NCBI RefSeq assembly: GCF_001412215.1
Contig: NZ_LLWP01000008.1
Span: 1-64,000 of the forward strand
Origin: Pedobacter sp. Hv1
GTDB taxonomy: Bacteria > Bacteroidota > Bacteroidia > Sphingobacteriales > Sphingobacteriaceae
Reading direction: 5' to 3'
Length of the DNA: 64,000 bases
Part shown: in pieces, positions 60,985 through 64,000 of the stretch
Layout of the letters: each line of letters starts with the position of its first letter
Numbering within the stretch: position 1 is the stretch's first letter
Program-made: the position numbers and the translations under genes
The notes under the pieces: model-generated
The model's database searches: none
What the model saw: only the letters and a program-made list of their open reading frames with translations
What the model was told of the DNA's origin: nothing

Positions 60985-61012
60985 CCTAGGTTCGTGTCGA
61001 CACGAACCTAGG
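60985..61012. repeat. 28-bp perfect palindrome
   Basis: CCTAGGTTCGTGTC and its exact inverse GACACGAACCTAGG meet with no loop. It lies between the convergent pirin and flavoreductase genes. It could be a transcription terminator for both, although the T tracts are weak. Confidence 0.8.
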
Positions 61013-61036
61013 TCTTTGAACTTTTAACTCCCCTTC

Positions 61037-62089
61037 TTAATCCCAAGTAATCGTTGTTTCATTTTCGGTAGGGCGTCCGGTACAAACTAAAACCCTTCCT
61101 TCGGCTATTTCCTGATCGGTTAACACTTCGTTGTAATCCATCTTTACATGACCAGAAATACAAGTTGCTGTACAAGTGCTACACACACCTCCACTACAAC
61201 TGTAAGGCAGATTGATCTTATTTTCAAGTGCAACTTCTAAAATTCTTTTTGGATAAGGGATCAACAAGTGATGGGTATTTCCCCTAAAATGTAAATTAAC
61301 AGAATAGGTATTGGTGTCTTTTACCTTTTCCGTCATGTCATCCTCATCTACCTCATCTTCTGGCAGCACAAAGGTTTCCCGTTTCACATGGCTTGGCTTA
61401 AAACCTGCACCTAGCAATGTAATGCGACAAACATCCATATAATCGACAGGGCCACAGGTATAGAACAAAGCATCATTTTTATCAAAACTGAGGTTCTCTT
61501 TCACCAATTGGTTAATCAAGAAACCATTGAGTCGAGCCCGCATTAGGTTTTTAGAATTGCTAAAAAGATGGATCACTTTTAACCTTTCTGGATAAGCGAC
61601 CTGCCATTTGGCAATCTCTTCCATAAACAAGGTATCTTCAGCAGATCGACTGCTGTAGATCAATACAATTTTCGACTTGGTTTCTTTAACTAAAGCTGTT
61701 TTTAAGATCGATAAAAGTGGCGTAATTCCAACTCCAGCCGCAAACAAAAAAACGGTCCTTTCTGCTTTAGTTACTGGATGATAGGTAAATTGACCATTAG
61801 GTTCGCCAATCTCCACCAAATCGCCTACCGATAATTGATGATGGATAAACCTAGAGATTTCTCCATTCTCTACCAGTTTAACAGCTATGGTAAGCGGCTC
61901 ATCAACATCAGGAGAGCTACAAAAAGAATATGACCGTCTTAACTCTCTTCCATTAACCTGAAAAACCAATGGCAAAAACTGACCAGCTTGATAAGCAAGC
62001 TTTAATCCATCCACCGTTTCGAAGCTGATGCTCAATACTTGGGTGGCTTGTTGATCTACAGAAATGACACGGAGTTTTTGCAATAACAT
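61037..62089 (-). CDS. flavodoxin reductase-like protein with C-terminal [2Fe-2S] ferredoxin domain
   Basis: A 350-residue oxidoreductase of the PaaE/phenol hydroxylase reductase type: FAD domain (RRSYSFCSSP), NAD(P) domain (LFAAGVGITPLLSIL, YTCGPVDYM), and plant-type ferredoxin cysteines in CSGGVCSTC plus VLVC near the C-terminus. It would pass electrons from NAD(P)H to an oxygenase or other acceptor; the partner is not identified. The frame to 62158 crosses the terminator at 62145-62180, so ATG at 62089 is used. Confidence 0.9.
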   Translation of the reverse strand: MLLQKLRVISVDQQATQVLSISFETVDGLKLAYQAGQFLPLVFQVNGRELRRSYSFCSSPDVDEPLTIAVKLVENGEISRFIHHQLSVGDLVEIGEPNGQFTYHPVTKAERTVFLFAAGVGITPLLSILKTALVKETKSKIVLIYSSRSAEDTLFMEEIAKWQVAYPERLKVIHLFSNSKNLMRARLNGFLINQLVKENLSFDKNDALFYTCGPVDYMDVCRITLLGAGFKPSHVKRETFVLPEDEVDEDDMTEKVKDTNTYSVNLHFRGNTHHLLIPYPKRILEVALENKINLPYSCSGGVCSTCTATCISGHVKMDYNEVLTDQEIAEGRVLVCTGRPTENETTITWD

Positions 62090-62144
62090 ATGGCTGCTAA
62101 AATAACAAATTAAAGGCTGATCAGAAAAGCGCTTCAAATGAAAC

Positions 62145-62180
62145 AACAAAAAAGCCATCCCAACAAGTTGGAATGGCTTT
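62145..62180 (-). terminator. terminator after the lytic transglycosylase gene
   Basis: Stem AAAGCCAT-CCAAC / GTTGG-ATGGCTTT (62151-62180, one mismatch) with T6 on the minus strand; it sits between the transglycosylase stop and the flavoreductase start. Confidence 0.9.
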
Positions 62181-62201
62181 CATCAGTTAGTTAAACAAAT
62201 C

Positions 62202-62975
62202 TTATTCTACCATAGTATTTGTACTACCAGTATAAGCAATTAATGCTTTTTGGTTGGTATAACCATTACGTACAGGGTTTTCAAGAATTTCTTTCATTGA
62301 TATGAGTTTGTAAACATATCCACCTGTTTCACGGTTCAATTTCATTTTGAAATAATTGTCTTGACTTTGCTTATTGATCTGCCTTTTCATATGTCCATCT
62401 CCAACATTATAGGCTGCTGCAACTAAAGTCCAGCTATCAAAAATGCCATATAACTCTTTAATGTACTTACAGGCTGCAATGGTAGATTTTTTTAAGTTTT
62501 TACGTTCATCTACTCTGCCGTTTACTTTCAAACCATAAATACGAGCAGTACCAGGCATAAATTGCCAATAACCTGCTGCGCCTTTTGGCGAGGTTCCGTC
62601 TTGCAGTCCCGATTCAACTAAGGGCATGTACTTAAAATCGTTTGGAATACCATAGGCTGCCAAAATAGGTTCAATAATAGGAAACCATTCTGCGGCTTTG
62701 CGGTGTAAACGATTTGTTTGCAGACTTTCATAGGCATAAGAAGCTAAAACTTTCTTCATTTTGCCTTTCACCTTATTATCGCCCAAAGGCAAGGTTTCAT
62801 CTGCGAATTCTAATTGAGCAAAGGTAAATGCTGGCTCTTCAGCTTTTTTAACTATGGTGGTGAGATTGTTGTTTTTTAGATCTGTTTTTACTTCTGGTAG
62901 TGTATAAGCAAACACTTTTGCCATGACTAATAATGTTAAAATTATTACGCATGGAGTGAGGTGTTTCTTTATCAT
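62202..62975 (-). CDS. lytic transglycosylase (Slt/MltD-like)
   Basis: A 257-residue exported murein hydrolase with an N-terminal signal or anchor (IILTLLVMAKVFA), then an SLT domain: catalytic Glu in PLVESGLQDGTSPKGAAGYWQFM, and later WTLVAAAYNVGDGHMKR. It cleaves the glycan strand with 1,6-anhydro product. A rare strong Shine-Dalgarno (AAAGGAGGAAG) directly precedes ATG at 62975, so the upstream extension to 62999 is rejected. Promoter at 63015-63046. Confidence 0.93.
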   Translation of the reverse strand: MIKKHLTPCVIILTLLVMAKVFAYTLPEVKTDLKNNNLTTIVKKAEEPAFTFAQLEFADETLPLGDNKVKGKMKKVLASYAYESLQTNRLHRKAAEWFPIIEPILAAYGIPNDFKYMPLVESGLQDGTSPKGAAGYWQFMPGTARIYGLKVNGRVDERKNLKKSTIAACKYIKELYGIFDSWTLVAAAYNVGDGHMKRQINKQSQDNYFKMKLNRETGGYVYKLISMKEILENPVRNGYTNQKALIAYTGSTNTMVE

Positions 62976-63014
62976 CTTCCTCCTTTTTTTGGTGAACAAT
63001 TATAATTGGATTTG

Positions 63015-63046
63015 CAAAGATACAATACATTTAGTTAATTATCAAA
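63015..63046 (-). promoter_or_regulatory. TTTG-N20-TATCTTTG promoter of the transglycosylase
   Basis: On the minus strand TTTG (63046-63043), 20 bases, TATCTTTG (63022-63015). The leader to the ATG at 62975 is about 35 nt. Confidence 0.75.
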
Positions 63047-63153
63047 TAGTTACGTATTTTTCTGCAAAAATCGAGGTTTAAATGTGTTTAAACAGCGATT
63101 CCATTTTAATGATTTTAGCTTAATTTTTACGAAATAGATTGTTGCATTTTTAT

Positions 63154-63161
63154 TATCTTTG
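63154..63161 (+). promoter_or_regulatory. -7 box TATCTTTG for the pseudouridine synthase
   Basis: TATCTTTG followed by CACCCGC lies 33 bases before the ATG at 63195; a -33 TTG is not evident at the right distance. Confidence 0.55.
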
Positions 63162-63194
63162 CACCCGCATATTTTATGTGGTTAAAAGCGTATC

Positions 63195-64000
63195 ATGATA
63201 AAAAACAATAACAGGAACAGTCGCGATGACAAGTCCAAGGCGGGCGGAAGCAACACAGGTAGAAGACCTGCAGGCACCGATAAACCCAAAGCAAGATTTA
63301 ATGACAAAGACGGAAAAAACAATTCTGGATTTGACAAAAAAGAAGACAGGGATAAAGACAAACGCAAATCTGGTTTTGCGGCGGGCGACAAAAAAGAATA
63401 CAAACCAAGAACAGCAAGAGATGGAGATTCGAAACCATACTCTTCTTCAAGACCATCAGCTGGGAAAGATTTCAAACCCAGATCCGATAGAGATGGTTCA
63501 GCCAAAGAATACAAACCAAGAGCGGCAAGAGATGGAGATTCTAAACCATACTCATCAAGACCATCAGCTGGAAAAGATTTCAAACCAAGAACCGAAAACA
63601 ACGAAAAGGGTGGTTTTAAACCTTGGGAGAAAAAAGAAAGTGGCAACAGCGGATACAAGCCTAAAGCCTATAAAGAAGGAAGCTCTAGAGACGATTCTTC
63701 TGAAACCAAACGCAGCTACATTAAAAAAGACAATTACGCGAAAGACGGAGAAAAACCAAATTTTGCAGATAGAAAAGGCGGTACCTCTAGAAGTACAGAC
63801 AGCCGTCCATATAGAAAAAGAGAAGATGGCGACTTTAAACGCAAGGATGACCGCGGCGAGCGTGTAGCACCAGCTACAAGAGCTAGAAAAAATGCTGCAG
63901 AACCAAAAGATGATGGTTTAATCCGTCTAAATCGTTATATCGCCAATTCAGGAATTTGTTCTCGTCGTAAGGCAGACGAATTGATCGAAGCCGGTGTAAT
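63195..64000 (+). CDS. RsuA/RluB-type pseudouridine synthase with long disordered N-terminus (partial)
   Basis: A frame open from ATG at 63195 to the window end (268 codons, 3' end missing). Residues 241 onward (GLIRLNRYIANSGICSRRKA) are an unmistakable S4 RNA-binding domain that begins RluB/RsuA synthases; the catalytic domain lies beyond the window. Residues 1-240 are low-complexity, rich in Lys, Arg, Asp, Ser and Gly, with two near-identical ~30-residue blocks starting at 67 and 104 (KEYKPR...RDGDSKPYSS...AGKDFKPR; 37-residue period). Frames in other phases at 63182-63867 are shadows. It probably modifies 23S rRNA, with a basic tail binding RNA. Confidence 0.85.
   Translation, partial: MIKNNNRNSRDDKSKAGGSNTGRRPAGTDKPKARFNDKDGKNNSGFDKKEDRDKDKRKSGFAAGDKKEYKPRTARDGDSKPYSSSRPSAGKDFKPRSDRDGSAKEYKPRAARDGDSKPYSSRPSAGKDFKPRTENNEKGGFKPWEKKESGNSGYKPKAYKEGSSRDDSSETKRSYIKKDNYAKDGEKPNFADRKGGTSRSTDSRPYRKREDGDFKRKDDRGERVAPATRARKNAAEPKDDGLIRLNRYIANSGICSRRKADELIEAGV

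Noticed and set aside
62090..62158. N-terminal extension of the flavoreductase
   Set aside because: It begins inside the terminator of the transglycosylase gene; ATG at 62089 gives a normal FNR-type start.
63182..63867. Two open frames overlapping the last gene (63182-63658 minus, 63226-63867 plus)
   Set aside because: They are low-complexity shadows of the pseudouridine synthase frame from 63195, which alone leads into a recognisable S4 domain.

Overview
The window looks like chromosomal DNA of a Bacteroidota bacterium, most likely family Sphingobacteriaceae and Pedobacter-like. The evidence is AT-rich DNA, Bacteroidota-type promoters (TTG or TTTG, 19-21 bases, then TAnnTTTG), few Shine-Dalgarno sites, LytS/LytTR two-component pairs, many MKK-initiated Sec and lipoprotein signal peptides, and family choices such as a DUF7935-like protein, malate:quinone oxidoreductase, FabV and an MBL-rhodanese fusion. 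The genus is inferred from gene content, not from a marker comparison. No rRNA, tRNA, phage, IS transposase or CRISPR array was recognised. About 67 genes are called. In about ten of them the longest open frame begins at a non-ATG codon or runs through an upstream terminator; a shorter ATG start was chosen and the reason is given.

Layout. 1-313: noncoding, with a strong promoter firing leftwards out of the window. 314-8909: small enzymes, a LemA/TPM module, a Nudix hydrolase, a putative metallopeptidase and a LytS/LytTR pair. 8965-12784: dnaA with DnaA-box-like sites upstream, a methylmalonyl-CoA mutase-type subunit and a DUF7935-like protein. 12875-14551: A-type Fe-S carrier and MacB-type permease. 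14881-20563: a leftward nucleotide-sugar operon (ugd, UDP-xylose synthase, galE, an unknown gene, rfbB, CpsB/YwqE-type phosphatase) supplying UDP-GlcA, UDP-Xyl, UDP-Gal and a dTDP-4-keto-6-deoxyglucose precursor for surface polysaccharide. 20628-26104: Kdo transferase, ferrochelatase, ispH, an atypical acyltransferase, a 0.9-kb tandem repeat array and a phosphoribosyltransferase. 26242-36772: cell-envelope and sulfur genes with a second LytS/LytTR pair. 36953-43748: asparaginase, TatD, three FKBP proteins, a DHH phosphoesterase and ndk. 43784-53851: DciA-like/recF, ribH, lipA, mqo, bacilliredoxin, an ECF sigma/anti-sigma pair and NAD(P)HX repair. 53939-62975: uvrA, a dispersed repeat copy, fabV, a small arsenic operon, pirin, an Fe-S flavoreductase and a lytic transglycosylase. 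63195-64000: start of a pseudouridine synthase with a 240-residue disordered repeat-bearing N-terminus; it has no stop codon in the window.

Most genes are housekeeping. The less ordinary content is noncoding: (i) three tandem copies of a ~296-bp unit (24631-25546) and a diverged single copy (56958-57236), with short terminal inverted repeats and an internal hairpin of variable loop; (ii) degenerate 7-bp tandem repeats at three places, two abutting stop codons (4862, 58648) and one inserted in frame in the Kdo-transferase gene (21463-21533); (iii) a 17-bp tandem repeat at 12207; (iv) three genes whose -7 box lies exactly 4 bases before ATG, predicting leaderless mRNAs. No complete new defence or metabolic system was seen.
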